Source of the DNA: Clostridia bacterium
Lineage (GTDB): Bacteria; Bacillota; Clostridia; TANB77; UBA1234
Assembly (NCBI GenBank): GCA_900765095.1
Contig: CAAFRB010000008.1
Span: forward strand, 1-43,594
Reading direction: 5' to 3'
DNA: 43,594 bases
A model generated the notes under the pieces. That model worked only from the letters and a program-made list of their open reading frames with translations. It searched no databases and was not told where the DNA came from. The translations under genes were made by a program, and so were the position numbers. Positions 24,672 to 33,919 of the stretch are shown here, piece by piece. The stretch's first letter is position 1. Every line of letters begins with the position of its first letter.

Positions 24672-26192
24672 ATGAACGAAGAAAACAACATGAAAAACAA
24701 TGAACAACAAGAGCAAGACGTAAATGAATTAATTAAAATAAGAATAGCTAAGCTAAAGGAACTACAAGAGAAAGGTAAAGACCCATTTCAAATTGTAAAA
24801 TTTGATAATAAGGATAATAGTAAAGAGATAAAAGAAAAATTCGTTGACCCGGTAGAGGGAGAAGAAGCAGAACCTATGCATGTTAGCATAGCTGGTAGAC
24901 TTATGGCAAAAAGAGGTCATGGTAAGGCTAGTTTCTGCGATTTACAAGATATGTATGGAAGAATACAAATATATGTTAAGTTAGATGAAGTAGGCGAAGA
25001 AGCTTATGAAGAATTTAAAAAATACGATATTGGCGATATAATTGGTATTACTGGTAATGTATTCAAAACTCATATGGGAGAAATATCTATTAAAGTTAAA
25101 ACAATAGAGTTACTTTCTAAATCTTTAAGACCGCTTCCAGAAAAATTCCATGGATTAAAGGATATGGATTTAAGATATAGACAAAGATATGTTGATTTAA
25201 TAATGAATAATGATGTTAAAAAGACATTTATTGCAAGAAGTAAGATTATTAGCGGACTTAGAAAGTATCTTGATGATAGAGGTTATGTTGAAGTTGAAAC
25301 TCCAGTATTAAATACCATTCCTGGTGGAGCAGCTGCTAGACCATTTATAACACATCATAACACACTAGATATAGATATGTATTTAAGAATTGCACCAGAG
25401 CTATACTTAAAGAGACTTATAGTTGGTGGATTTGACAAAGTTTATGAAGTTGGTAGACTTTTCAGAAATGAAGGAATGGATATTAAACACAATCCAGAGT
25501 TCACAACAGTTGAGTTATATTCTGCTTATGAAGATTATAATGATATGATGGATATAACAGAAGGTCTTATATCAACACTTGCAAAAGAAATTACTGGCGA
25601 TACTAAAATTAATTACCAAGGTACAGAAATTGATTTGACACCAGGTTTTAGAAGACTTCCTATGATTGAAGCGATAAAAGAAGTTACGGGTGCTGATTTT
25701 AATAAAGCAAATACAGATGAAGAGGCTATGAAACTTGCAAAGAGTATTGGTCTTGAAGTTGAAGGTAAAATAGATAGAGGTCATTTAATAAATCTTGCAT
25801 TTGAAGAAAGAGTTGAAGAAACATTGATTCAACCAACATTTATTATAGATTATCCAGTTGAGATTTCACCACTTACAAAGAGAAAGCCATCAGATCCAAG
25901 ACTTGTTGAAAGATTTGAATTATTTATTGGCGGAAGAGAATATGCAAATGCTTATTCGGAGCTTAATGACCCAATAGATCAAAAAGGCAGATTTTTGGCA
26001 CAAATGGCTGAAAGAGAAGCAGGAAATGAAGAGGCTAATATGATGGATGAAGATTTCGTTCAAGCTTTGGAATATGGAATGCCTCCAACAGGCGGTATGG
26101 GTATGGGCATAGACAGATTAGCTATGCTTCTTACAGATAGTTATTCTATAAGAGATGTTCTTCTATTCCCAACAATGAAACCATTAGATTAA
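24672..26192 (+). CDS. lysS: Lysyl-tRNA synthetase (class II)
   Basis: A 506-residue cytoplasmic enzyme charging tRNA-Lys. The N-terminal OB-fold anticodon-binding domain covers about 70-165 (ISIAGRLMAKRGHGKASFCDLQD). The catalytic domain follows with motif 1 around RKYLDDRGYVEVETPVLNTI, motif 2 around FDKVYEVGRLFRNEGMD and HNPEFTTVE, and motif 3 MGMGIDRLAMLL. GAAAGGGGA lies before ATG 24672. It heads a plus-strand run with the M50 protease, tsaD and a phosphoesterase. Confidence 0.97.
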   Translation: MNEENNMKNNEQQEQDVNELIKIRIAKLKELQEKGKDPFQIVKFDNKDNSKEIKEKFVDPVEGEEAEPMHVSIAGRLMAKRGHGKASFCDLQDMYGRIQIYVKLDEVGEEAYEEFKKYDIGDIIGITGNVFKTHMGEISIKVKTIELLSKSLRPLPEKFHGLKDMDLRYRQRYVDLIMNNDVKKTFIARSKIISGLRKYLDDRGYVEVETPVLNTIPGGAAARPFITHHNTLDIDMYLRIAPELYLKRLIVGGFDKVYEVGRLFRNEGMDIKHNPEFTTVELYSAYEDYNDMMDITEGLISTLAKEITGDTKINYQGTEIDLTPGFRRLPMIEAIKEVTGADFNKANTDEEAMKLAKSIGLEVEGKIDRGHLINLAFEERVEETLIQPTFIIDYPVEISPLTKRKPSDPRLVERFELFIGGREYANAYSELNDPIDQKGRFLAQMAEREAGNEEANMMDEDFVQALEYGMPPTGGMGMGIDRLAMLLTDSYSIRDVLLFPTMKPLD

Positions 26193-26222
26193 CATATTTA
26201 AAACTTAAAGGAGGATTTATAA

Positions 26223-26945
26223 TTGTACAATTCTGATACAAAGAAAGTTTTTATGATTTTGATAGCAGCGTTTGCGTTATATTGGTTATATAGTTCATTT
26301 CAGTCGGGTGAATTGTTTACAACTTTACTAATGCTTCCAGGACTTATATTAGCGATTACAATTCATGAGTACTCGCATGCTAAAATGGCAGATAGGCTCG
26401 GGGATCCAACTCCAGAGGCACAAGGAAGAGTAACCTTAAATCCATTAGCTCACGTTGACCCTGTGGGAATGATTTGCTTACTTGTAGCTGGATTTGGATG
26501 GGGTAAGCCAGTACAAATAGATCCAAGTAGAATGAGAAGTCCTGCAAAAGATTCAATGCTTGTAGCACTTGCAGGACCAGTTAGTAATTTTATTTTAGCT
26601 TTTATATCTTTTCTTGCATATGGAATTTTGTATTTTGCATTGCCTCATGAATCAACTTTAAGTTTGATTCTGCTTACAATGGTATACGTCTGTGCACAGA
26701 TAAACCTTTCTTTAGGTGTATTTAATTTATTACCTTTTCCACCACTTGATGGTTCGAAAATATTGGTATATTTCTTAAAGGGCAAAGCAAAGACATTTAT
26801 TTGGAATTTGGAAAGATACTCATATATAATTCTTGCAATATTGTATTTTACAGAGTTGCCATCTATTTTGATAACACCAGTAATACAATGGATAGCGACT
26901 TTTATGATAAACATTGTTGAAAAAATATTAGTACTATTTATATAG
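26223..26945 (+). CDS. Site-2 protease family (M50) membrane metalloprotease
   Basis: A 240-residue integral membrane protein with about six hydrophobic segments. The zinc motif HEYSH (in TIHEYSHAKMADRLGD, about residues 47-62) and the downstream LLPFPPLDGSK (about 167-177) supply the metal ligands. It lacks a PDZ domain, so it is the short YwhC/Rip3-like form rather than RseP. Such proteases cut substrates inside the membrane; this one's substrate is unknown. The start is TTG 26223, with AAAGGAGGA 7 bases upstream. It lies 30 bases after lysS and 14 before tsaD. Confidence 0.9.
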   Translation: MYNSDTKKVFMILIAAFALYWLYSSFQSGELFTTLLMLPGLILAITIHEYSHAKMADRLGDPTPEAQGRVTLNPLAHVDPVGMICLLVAGFGWGKPVQIDPSRMRSPAKDSMLVALAGPVSNFILAFISFLAYGILYFALPHESTLSLILLTMVYVCAQINLSLGVFNLLPFPPLDGSKILVYFLKGKAKTFIWNLERYSYIILAILYFTELPSILITPVIQWIATFMINIVEKILVLFI

Positions 26946-26959
26946 AAAGAAGAGATTTT

Positions 26960-27964
26960 ATGACAAAGGACATTCTTTGTTTAGGAATTGAAAGTAGTTG
27001 TGATGAAACATCTGTTGCCATTGTGAAAAATGGCAGAGATGTTTTATCTAATGTTATAGCAACTCAAATAGAAATACATAAAAAATATGGTGGAGTAGTA
27101 CCAGAGATAGCTTCTCGTAATCATGTGGAGAATATTTCTTATGTTGTAAATGAAGCTCTTGAAAAAGCAGGAGTTACACTTAATGACGTTGATGTTATAT
27201 CTTGTACATATGGTCCTGGGCTTGTTGGTGCTTTATTAGTTGGATTATCTACTGCTAAAGCTATAGCATATGCAAGTAAAAAGCCATTGGTTGGAGTGCA
27301 TCATATAGAAGGTCATATAGCCGCAAATTATATAACCCACAAAGATTTGGTTCCACCTTATCTTTGTCTTGTGGTTTCTGGTGGACATTCACATCTAGTT
27401 CATGTAAAAGATTATACTGAATTTGAGATATTGGGTAAAACTCGTGATGATGCTGTTGGAGAAGCTTTTGATAAAGTATCAAGAACAATAGGTCTTGGTT
27501 ACCCTGGTGGACCAATAATAGATAAAATGGCAAAGAACGGAAAGCCAGTATACAATTTGCCAAGAACACATTTTGAAAACTTGGATTTTAGCTTTAGTGG
27601 AATAAAGACAGCTGTTATTAACTTGGTGCATAAAGAAGGAAACCATATAAATATAGACGATTTGTGTGCAAGTTTTGAAGAAGCTGTAACAGATGTGCTT
27701 GTGGAAAATGTATTGAAGGCAGTAGATGAAATCAAAGTTAGTAAAATAGCAATAGCAGGTGGGGTATCTGCTAATAGTTATTTAAGAGAAAGAATGGAAA
27801 AGATAGGTGCTATGCATAACCTTAAGGTATATTATCCAGAGCTTGTTTTGTGCACGGATAATGCAGCAATGATAGCTTCTGCTGGATATTATAACTACAT
27901 GGCTGGAGAAAGATCAGATTGGGATCTAAATGCCGTACCAAATCTAAAAATTGGAGAAAGATAA
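26960..27964 (+). CDS. tsaD: tRNA N6-threonylcarbamoyladenosine synthase subunit TsaD
   Basis: A 334-residue ASKHA-fold enzyme that, with TsaB and TsaE, transfers the threonylcarbamoyl group to A37 of tRNAs reading ANN codons. GIESSCDETSVAIV is near the N-terminus; iron ligands H115 and H119 lie in HHIEGH; SGGHSHL at 140-146 and AGGVSANSYLRE form the nucleotide site; ELCTDNAAM-type ending is seen as LVLCTDNAAMIA. Full family length. AGAAGAGA precedes ATG 26960. TsaB and TsaE are not in the window. Confidence 0.96.
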   Translation: MTKDILCLGIESSCDETSVAIVKNGRDVLSNVIATQIEIHKKYGGVVPEIASRNHVENISYVVNEALEKAGVTLNDVDVISCTYGPGLVGALLVGLSTAKAIAYASKKPLVGVHHIEGHIAANYITHKDLVPPYLCLVVSGGHSHLVHVKDYTEFEILGKTRDDAVGEAFDKVSRTIGLGYPGGPIIDKMAKNGKPVYNLPRTHFENLDFSFSGIKTAVINLVHKEGNHINIDDLCASFEEAVTDVLVENVLKAVDEIKVSKIAIAGGVSANSYLRERMEKIGAMHNLKVYYPELVLCTDNAAMIASAGYYNYMAGERSDWDLNAVPNLKIGER

Positions 27965-28028
27965 ATGTACAAAAGTAAATTAGATTAATTGTGCTAATTG
28001 AAATACTGTTAAAAAGAGGAGGAAAATT

Positions 28029-28715
28029 GTGGCAATATACGCAATTTCTGATTTGCATCTTGCCTTTGGTGCACCAGAAAAAAACATGAATGTGTTTGGC
28101 ATTAAATGGCAGGAGTATGAAGAAAAAATAAAGAAAAACTGGCTGGAAAATGTAAAAGATGAAGATGTTGTTATAATGTCTGGTGATTTCTCATGGGCTA
28201 CATACATAGAGGATTCTAAAAAGGATTTTGATTTTTTAAATTCATTGCCCGGAAAGAAATATTTATTAAAAGGAAATCATGATTATTGGTGGACAACATT
28301 AAAAAAGATGAATGATTTTGTTGAAGAGAATAAATATGAGAATATATATTTTTTATATAACAACGCATACGATATAGGTGATTATGTGCTTACAGGTACA
28401 AGATATTGGGGATATGATGAAGATACAGAGGACAATGAAAAGATTTTTAATAGAGAGATTTTGAGAGCTAAATTATCTCTTGATGAAGCAAAGAAAATGT
28501 ATCCTGAAAAGCCTATAATTTTTACAACGCACTATCCACCTGATGAGAAGATTATAGATGCTTTAAAAGAGTATAATATTAAAATTTGGATATATGGTCA
28601 TATTCACACGAATTACGAGGAAAGCTTAGTAGAAATTCCTGGAATAGAAACGCATTTAACATCATGCGATTATTTGAATTTTAATATGTTGAAAATTAAA
28701 AAGCCTGTAAGTTAG
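28029..28715 (+). CDS. Calcineurin-type metallophosphoesterase
   Basis: A 228-residue protein with all five metallophosphoesterase motifs: SDLHLAFG near 7, SGDFSWATY near 56, KGNHDYWW near 85, TTHYPP near 165 and YGHIHTN near 191. These ligate a dinuclear metal centre. The substrate is unknown. The start is GTG 28029, with AGAGGAGG upstream. It is the last gene of the lysS run; its stop codon lies in the arm of a bidirectional terminator. Confidence 0.9.
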   Translation: MAIYAISDLHLAFGAPEKNMNVFGIKWQEYEEKIKKNWLENVKDEDVVIMSGDFSWATYIEDSKKDFDFLNSLPGKKYLLKGNHDYWWTTLKKMNDFVEENKYENIYFLYNNAYDIGDYVLTGTRYWGYDEDTEDNEKIFNREILRAKLSLDEAKKMYPEKPIIFTTHYPPDEKIIDALKEYNIKIWIYGHIHTNYEESLVEIPGIETHLTSCDYLNFNMLKIKKPVS

Positions 28716-28738
28716 TGGTGATCTAACTTATAGGCTTT
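28700..28738. terminator. Bidirectional terminator between phosphoesterase and rsiV-like genes
   Basis: AAAGCCTGTAAGTTAG (28700-28715) pairs over 16 bp, with one G-T pair, with CTAACTTATAGGCTTT (28723-28738), between convergent genes. Confidence 0.85.
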
Positions 28739-28775
28739 GAAATTTTTCAGCTCTTTTATGGCTTTACGTCAGGTG

Positions 28776-29594
28776 TTATAAAATGATTTCGAACTCAGGA
28801 CAACCCATTGCACCAATGCTAATTTTATACTTGTCAAATACAACAACAGGATTTCCATTTTCGTTTATATAAAATTCCTCTTTGCTTGAAAGTAATTCAT
28901 GGATTTCATTATAAGATGCAAAGAAAATTTCATTACCTTCAATCTTGTTTTCTTCTTGAGTTTTATCATAGACAATCTTTGCTATTTCATCTATATAATT
29001 TTCAGACTTAAAGAAATCTTTTAGCGTTATTTCTTCACCAGTTATTTTGTTTACGTTATAAAATTTGTGCACTGTTGAAGAAGAACCTGCGAGATTTACA
29101 ACATATATATCAACAGACAAGTATTTTTCGTTATCTGTCTTTACAATATATCCAGAGTCGACGCCTATATGTGCATCAGGGTAATTTTCCTTAAGTTCGT
29201 TTATGTCAGCATTAAAATCTTCAATAATTTTGTTTGACATGTCTTGAATTTCTTTATTTATTCTTTCTTCAACTTTTGGATCTTTCATTCCGCTTATTTT
29301 TGGTGTTGTTACTTTTGCCATAAAGTTATTTTCTTTAAGTTCATATTTATTAATTGTTAAAACCTTTACCAGTCCCTTAAGAAAGTTGTTGTTTGAAACA
29401 TCTTTGGCAAATGTAGGATTAACGTTTAATGCAACCACAAAGCAAATTGCTATACTTGCAACAGCTCCGATTGCATATTTCCAAGTACAATTCTTTTTAC
29501 CTTCAAAAGTCCTTTTTACACTTTTCTTTAAACTGTTTGGTGCTATTATGTTTTCGTATTTTTCTTTTGCCTTTTTAAAAATTTGGTTTTTCAT
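28776..29594 (-). CDS. RsiV-like anti-sigma factor (DUF3298/DUF4163)
   Basis: A 272-residue single-pass membrane protein. The cytoplasmic N-terminus (1-37) would bind the sigma factor; the membrane helix is about 38-60 (YAIGAVASIAICFVVALNV); the outer part (about 85-272) carries the DUF4163 and DUF3298 domains (VEERINKEIQDMSNKIIEDF; HKFYNVNKITGEEITLKDFF; FYINENGNPVVVFDKYKI). In Bacillus and Clostridioides, RsiV binds lysozyme and is then cleaved, releasing SigV. This gene overlaps the upstream sigma gene by 20 bases, as expected for a coupled sigma/anti-sigma pair. Lysozyme as signal is inferred from the family. Confidence 0.85.
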   Translation of the reverse strand: MKNQIFKKAKEKYENIIAPNSLKKSVKRTFEGKKNCTWKYAIGAVASIAICFVVALNVNPTFAKDVSNNNFLKGLVKVLTINKYELKENNFMAKVTTPKISGMKDPKVEERINKEIQDMSNKIIEDFNADINELKENYPDAHIGVDSGYIVKTDNEKYLSVDIYVVNLAGSSSTVHKFYNVNKITGEEITLKDFFKSENYIDEIAKIVYDKTQEENKIEGNEIFFASYNEIHELLSSKEEFYINENGNPVVVFDKYKISIGAMGCPEFEIIL

Positions 29595-30078
29595 CTAACA
29601 TATCCTCCCTATCAATTTCTAATCTTAATTTTTTTAAGGCTTTATATAATTTAGTTTTTACAGTACTTATATTTTCGTCTAATACTTCTGAAATACGTTC
29701 TATTGTCATATCTTCATAAAATTTAAGTATTATTACTATTCTATACTTACTATCTAATTTCATAACAGCATCATATAAGTCTGTATCTTGATATTTGTCT
29801 TCTGTTGTTAATGAATTTTCAACTATTTCATCTAAATAAATCAATTTTGATTTTGACTTTAAATATGTATTTGATGTGTTTATAACAATTCTAAAAAACC
29901 ATGTTCCTAAGAATTCTTCATTTCTTAATTGTTCTATACCGTCTAAGGCTTTTCTAACACTTTCATTTACTATGTCTTCAGCATCATGTTCATTTTTCAC
30001 ATAAGAAAAAGCAAGTCTATATATTTTATTTATGTTTTCTGTAACATAAGTTTCTAATTTTTCTCTTTTTGTCTGCAT
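29575..30078 (-). CDS. ECF sigma factor, SigV-like
   Basis: A 167-residue extracytoplasmic-function sigma factor. Region 2 lies at about 10-80 (INKIYRLAFSYVKNEHDAEDIVNE, FLGTWFFRIVIN) and region 4 at about 105-155 (RIVIILKFYEDMTIERISEVLDENISTVKTKLYKALKK). The start is ATG 30078, with AAAGGAGA 7 bases upstream; the in-frame ATG at 30117 has no site. It is encoded with its RsiV-like anti-sigma partner, so it is probably SigV-like, controlling cell-wall modification. I saw no clear ECF promoter in the 250 bases upstream (30079-30330), which otherwise hold nothing I can name. Confidence 0.87.
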   Translation of the reverse strand: MQTKREKLETYVTENINKIYRLAFSYVKNEHDAEDIVNESVRKALDGIEQLRNEEFLGTWFFRIVINTSNTYLKSKSKLIYLDEIVENSLTTEDKYQDTDLYDAVMKLDSKYRIVIILKFYEDMTIERISEVLDENISTVKTKLYKALKKLRLEIDREDMLDEKPNF

Positions 30079-30330
30079 TTTTTTCTCCTTTCGATACTTT
30101 AGACAAATATAACACATAAAAAGTTTTAATACTATAACAAAGCTTGAAAATAATGCAAAAGTTCTACGTTTTATATAAAGCTGATTTATGGCAATTTGCA
30201 GTTTGAATTAAATAAAAAATTAAAATGTAGTAGAATTATTTCTGAATTAGAGGTAAAATATTCTTGCTAAAATTTTGCATTTATAATATGTTTTAGCATT
30301 AAGTAATATACAAAAAAGGAGGAATTAATT

Positions 30331-31380
30331 ATGACAAGAGTTTTTCAAGTAGGAACAGGTAAAATGGCCAAGTATACAATGAGATATGTATACGAGAAAG
30401 GCGGGGAAGTTGTAGGAGCAGCAGATATAAATCCTAAGGTTATAGGAAAAGACATAGGAGAAATTATTTGCTCTGAACCAAAAGGTGTAAAAGTAACTGA
30501 TGCTGCTGAATTAGAAAAAACATTGCGTGAATTAAAACCGGATGTTTGCATAGTTGAAACAATGAGCTTACTCGCAGATGTTGGTGAAGTATTATTAACA
30601 TGTGCAAAATGTGGTGTAAATGCAATCACAACATGTGAAGAAGCTTTTTATTCATGGAATTCAAATCCAGAATTAACATCAAGAATAGACAAATTAGCAA
30701 AAGAAAATAACTGTACAATAACAGGAACAGGTTACCAAGATATTTTCTGGGGACAATTAATAAGTTCACTTGCAGGGGCTACTCAGAAGATAACTAAAAT
30801 TAAAGGAAGCTCAAGCTACAATGTTGAAGAATATGGTATAGCTCTTGCTAAAGCACATGGAGCAGGCCTTACAAAAGAAGAATTTGAAAAAGAAGTTGCT
30901 TCTGCTGATGAAATAAGTGAAGAGGCAAGAAGAGAAGTTATTGAAAAAGGCGAATATGCACCATCATATATGTGGAATACAAATGGATGGCTTTGCTCAA
31001 AATTAGGACTAAAAGTAAAATCTCAAACTCAAAAATGTGTTCCTCAATTTAACAATGAAGACATTGAATCTAGTACATTAGGTATGACTGTAAAAGCAGG
31101 AATGGCAACTGGTATGAGTGCTGTTGTTACAACTGAGACAGAAGAAGGAATAACAATTGAATCTGAATGTATAGGTAAAGTTTATTCAAAAGACGATATT
31201 GACACAAATGAGTGGACTGTATATGGAGAGCCAGATACAACATTAAGAATAACATTACCAAAAACAGTTGAACTTACATGTGCAACTGTAGTAAATAGAA
31301 TTCCAGATGTAATAAGAGCAAAAGCTGGATTCCTTCCAACAGATAGATTTGGTGAATTAACTTACAAATTTAAAATATAA
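30331..31380 (+). CDS. 2,4-diaminopentanoate dehydrogenase-like oxidoreductase
   Basis: A 349-residue NAD(P)-dependent enzyme with a dihydrodipicolinate-reductase-like N-terminal Rossmann fold (VFQVGTGKMAKYTMRYV, GAADINPKVIGKDIGE). Overall length and middle motifs (TCEEAFYSWNSNPEL, GTGYQDIFWGQLIS) fit 2,4-diaminopentanoate dehydrogenase, which acts in anaerobic ornithine degradation. The rest of that pathway (D-ornithine aminomutase, ortAB) is absent nearby, so the substrate may differ or the pathway may be scattered. AAAGGAGGA precedes ATG 30331; a strong terminator follows. Monocistronic. Confidence 0.8.
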   Translation: MTRVFQVGTGKMAKYTMRYVYEKGGEVVGAADINPKVIGKDIGEIICSEPKGVKVTDAAELEKTLRELKPDVCIVETMSLLADVGEVLLTCAKCGVNAITTCEEAFYSWNSNPELTSRIDKLAKENNCTITGTGYQDIFWGQLISSLAGATQKITKIKGSSSYNVEEYGIALAKAHGAGLTKEEFEKEVASADEISEEARREVIEKGEYAPSYMWNTNGWLCSKLGLKVKSQTQKCVPQFNNEDIESSTLGMTVKAGMATGMSAVVTTETEEGITIESECIGKVYSKDDIDTNEWTVYGEPDTTLRITLPKTVELTCATVVNRIPDVIRAKAGFLPTDRFGELTYKFKI

Positions 31381-31417
31381 ATTAATAAATAACTGAAAAT
31401 TAATTTAAACGAAATAC

Positions 31418-31459
31418 ACCCCAAACATTGGAAAAAACTGATGTTTGGGGTATTTTTTT
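31418..31459 (+). terminator. Terminator after the dehydrogenase gene
   Basis: ACCCCAAACAT (31418-31428) pairs perfectly with ATGTTTGGGGT (31441-31451), followed by a run of seven T. Confidence 0.9.
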
Positions 31460-31517
31460 ATGCGAGAGATTTTCTCGTTTCTAGTCAAAAACTCTAGAAA
31501 GTTAAAAGAACAAAATC
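31454..31517 (-). repeat. Dispersed ~65-bp palindromic repeat, copy 3 (inverted, diverged)
   Basis: Its start, TTTTTTATGCGAGAGATTTT, is the reverse complement of the end of the copy at 11864-11930, and TAGTCAAAAACTCTAGAAAG matches the core imperfectly. It overlaps the preceding terminator tail. Confidence 0.55.
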
Positions 31518-31676
31518 GGAGACTTTTATCTTTTTTGTGTAATTGAGAATTAATTTGTATCTTAAATTTTAATATAGGTTTATTGAAAAATAGAGTAAAA
31601 TATGATAAGTTAATTCTTAAGAGACGAAAGGTTAAAAATTGGAATTTTTAGCTTTCTTAAGGGGGAAATATAAAAA

Positions 31677-32838
31677 ATGTCAAAAACAATGAAACCTATT
31701 TTAAAAGATATTTCAAGCGATTTAAAAGGAGTGGCTACACAGGGGATTGAAGGCGAAAGACCTAAATTACCACCAAAACGTAATTTGAATTTGGATTTAA
31801 TAAGATGCGTTGCAATATTTTTTGTTATTTCTGTACATTTCTTACTTAACACTTCTTTTTATTCAACTGCAGTATATGGAAAAAAGATGTATTTATTGAT
31901 ATTATTCAGAGTAATATTTATGTCTTGTGTATCACTTTTTATAATGTTAACTGGATATTTAATGAATAAAAAAGAACCAACCAAAGAATATTATAAAAAA
32001 ATTAGCAGAGTTGTTGTAACGTATGTGATATGTAGCTTGTTATGTGTTTTGTTTAGAACATTATATAAAGGGTAAAGCTTTTCTTTTGCCAGGATAGTAT
32101 CATCTGTTTTAAATTTTTCTGGATGTGGCTATGCGTGGTATATAGAAATGTATCTTGGATTGTATATAATAATTCCGTTTTTAAATAAAGCATATAATGG
32201 TTGCAAAAACCAAAAAGAAAAACGGAATATTAATAGGAGCATTTACTTTTTTAACTATTATTCCAATTACTTTGAATCTTTATTTTAAGATAATTCCTTC
32301 GTTTTGGAAAGAAATATATCCAATTACATATTATTTTGTTGGAGCGTATTTGAGTGAATATAGACCTAAACTAAAAAACAAGTTTGCGATACCATTACTT
32401 GTAGTGCTTACATTTATTTTTGGTACATTTAATTATCTTTACTTTTATAAATCATACTTTGATTTTTCACCATTTGTTGGACAAGTTGGAGGAGAAACTT
32501 TTATTATTACAATATTAATATTCTGTATTTTATTGAATCTTGATTTAACAAAACTATCAAAAAGTACATCTTCACTAATCACTAAAATTTCAGAACTTTC
32601 ACTTGGTATGTATTTGCTTTCATACATTTTTGATAATATATTTTATAGTTATTGGGGCTTTAGAATGAATGCTCCAACAATGATAGAACAATTTAAATAC
32701 TATTTTGTAATTGTACCAGTTGTTTTTGTATTCTCAGCATACACATCACAAATAGTTGAATGGATTAGGCTAGGTCTTTCGTGGACGTGGAAGCAAGTAT
32801 ACAAAGCATTTAATACCGTTGGTAATAAACTAAAATAA
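31677..32838 (+). pseudogene. Acyltransferase 3 family membrane protein, broken by a stop and a frameshift
   Basis: The first part (31677-32075, 132 codons) has LNLDLIRCVAIFFVISVHF, typical of acyltransferase-3 (OafA/OatA) proteins with the catalytic His in helix 1, and ends at TAA (32073-32075). The same frame resumes sensibly after the stop (SFSFARIVSSVLNFSGCGYA, WYIEMYLGLYIIIPFLNKAY). Near 32200-32225, within A-rich sequence, reading must shift by one base into the frame 32197-32838 (GILIGAFTFLTIIPITLN to the end). Ten or so membrane helices were encoded. Family members O-acylate sugars in peptidoglycan or glycans. Two lesions suggest decay, or a sequencing error in the A-run plus a true stop. 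The adjacent SigV-like system makes an OatA-type role tempting but unproven. Confidence 0.85.
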
Positions 32839-32843
32839 ATTTC

Positions 32844-32878
32844 TGTAGCGGAGCGCATGACGTTTCGCTACAATTTTT
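32844..32878 (+). terminator. Terminator after the broken acyltransferase
   Basis: TGTAGCG (32844-32850) and CGCTACA (32866-32872) pair, followed by ATTTTTG. Confidence 0.7.
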
Positions 32879-32983
32879 GTGTGACATATAAGAGTTATAA
32901 TTTATAAAAATGAAACACTTCAACTAAAATTTTATTTGTGATATAATAATTCTTCGAAAAATCAAATGAAAGGGAATGATTAT

Positions 32984-33682
32984 ATGCAATATCATTATGC
33001 ACATAAATATTTAGTTGGTTATAGTGATGTAGATAAGAATAACAGAATGAAGTTATCAAGAATAGTGGATATGTTACAAAACGTTGCAACATGGCACTCA
33101 AAATCTATTGGGTATGGTACTAGTGAAATGATGAAACTAAAATGGGGATGGTTAGTTATTGCTTGGAAGATAAAAATATTAGAATACCCAGTGGCAGATG
33201 AAGAAATAGAAATAAGAACATGGAGCAAACCACAAAAGGGACTTCATGCTTACAGAGATTTTGAAATAGTAGATAAAGATAATAAAACGTTAGTACTTGT
33301 TGAATCTAGTTGGATTTTGTATGACCTAGAAAATAAAAGACCGTTGAGATTACCAGAAGAAATGATGGAAAAGTACGGTAGCATAGATAGAAATGCCTTG
33401 GATGGTGAAATATCTAAAGTTAAAGATAAAAAAATAGATGGAGAAACATTAGAAATAACTGTTACAAAAAGAGATATTGATACAAATCATCATGTTAATA
33501 ACGCTAAATACTTAGAATTCTTTGAAGAAATATTACCTGAGAATATTTTGCCAAAAGAAATAGAAGTACATTACAGACACCAAACAATATTAGGTGAAAA
33601 ATTGTTGCTAACGTTTAATGGAACAGAATGTACAATGCAAAATGAGAACGGAGAGGTAAATGTAACAATAAAAATGCTTTAA
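32984..33682 (+). CDS. Acyl-ACP thioesterase (FatA family)
   Basis: A 232-residue double hot-dog enzyme releasing fatty acids from acyl carrier protein. The first hot-dog has LVGYSDVDKNNRMKLSRIVDMLQNVA and GWLVIAWKIKI; the second has KRDIDTNHHVNNAKYLEFFEEIL, in which the Asp, Asn and His motif is the catalytic signature of the family. The start is ATG 32984, with AAAGGGA (32969-32975) 8 bases upstream, rather than ATG 32966. It is flanked by terminators, so monocistronic. Confidence 0.92.
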   Translation: MQYHYAHKYLVGYSDVDKNNRMKLSRIVDMLQNVATWHSKSIGYGTSEMMKLKWGWLVIAWKIKILEYPVADEEIEIRTWSKPQKGLHAYRDFEIVDKDNKTLVLVESSWILYDLENKRPLRLPEEMMEKYGSIDRNALDGEISKVKDKKIDGETLEITVTKRDIDTNHHVNNAKYLEFFEEILPENILPKEIEVHYRHQTILGEKLLLTFNGTECTMQNENGEVNVTIKML

Positions 33683-33733
33683 CGATTTGTGTATATACTT
33701 TATAAATAGATAAAAAATACTCATTAATAAATT

Positions 33734-33767
33734 AAAAACGTGATTAAAATATGTCGTTTTTATTTTT
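33734..33767 (+). terminator. Terminator after the thioesterase
   Basis: AAAAACG (33734-33740) pairs with CGTTTTT (33755-33761), followed by ATTTTTTAG. Confidence 0.55.
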
Positions 33768-33826
33768 TAGTTAATTGACTTTTTGATTTATATTTAGGAT
33801 AATAGAAGGTGTAGAGAAAGACATAA

Positions 33827-33900
33827 ATGAGAAACAAATAGGGACATTCCTTTTTGTTAAAAGAACAAGCTTGTAACAAAAAGGAATGTCCCTATTTGTT
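33827..33900. repeat. Perfect 27-bp inverted repeat, REP/BIME-like
   Basis: Left arm 33833-33859 (starting AACAAATAGGGACATTCC) is the exact reverse complement of right arm 33874-33900, with a 14-base loop. The left half recurs alone at 40496-40529. A GGGACATTCC palindrome core of this type resembles REP elements moved by REP-associated tyrosine transposases (RAYTs). No such transposase is in the window. It could also form a hairpin in the RNA just before the next gene. Confidence 0.8.
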
Positions 33901-33919
33901 AAAGTAAGGGGGAAATGCT

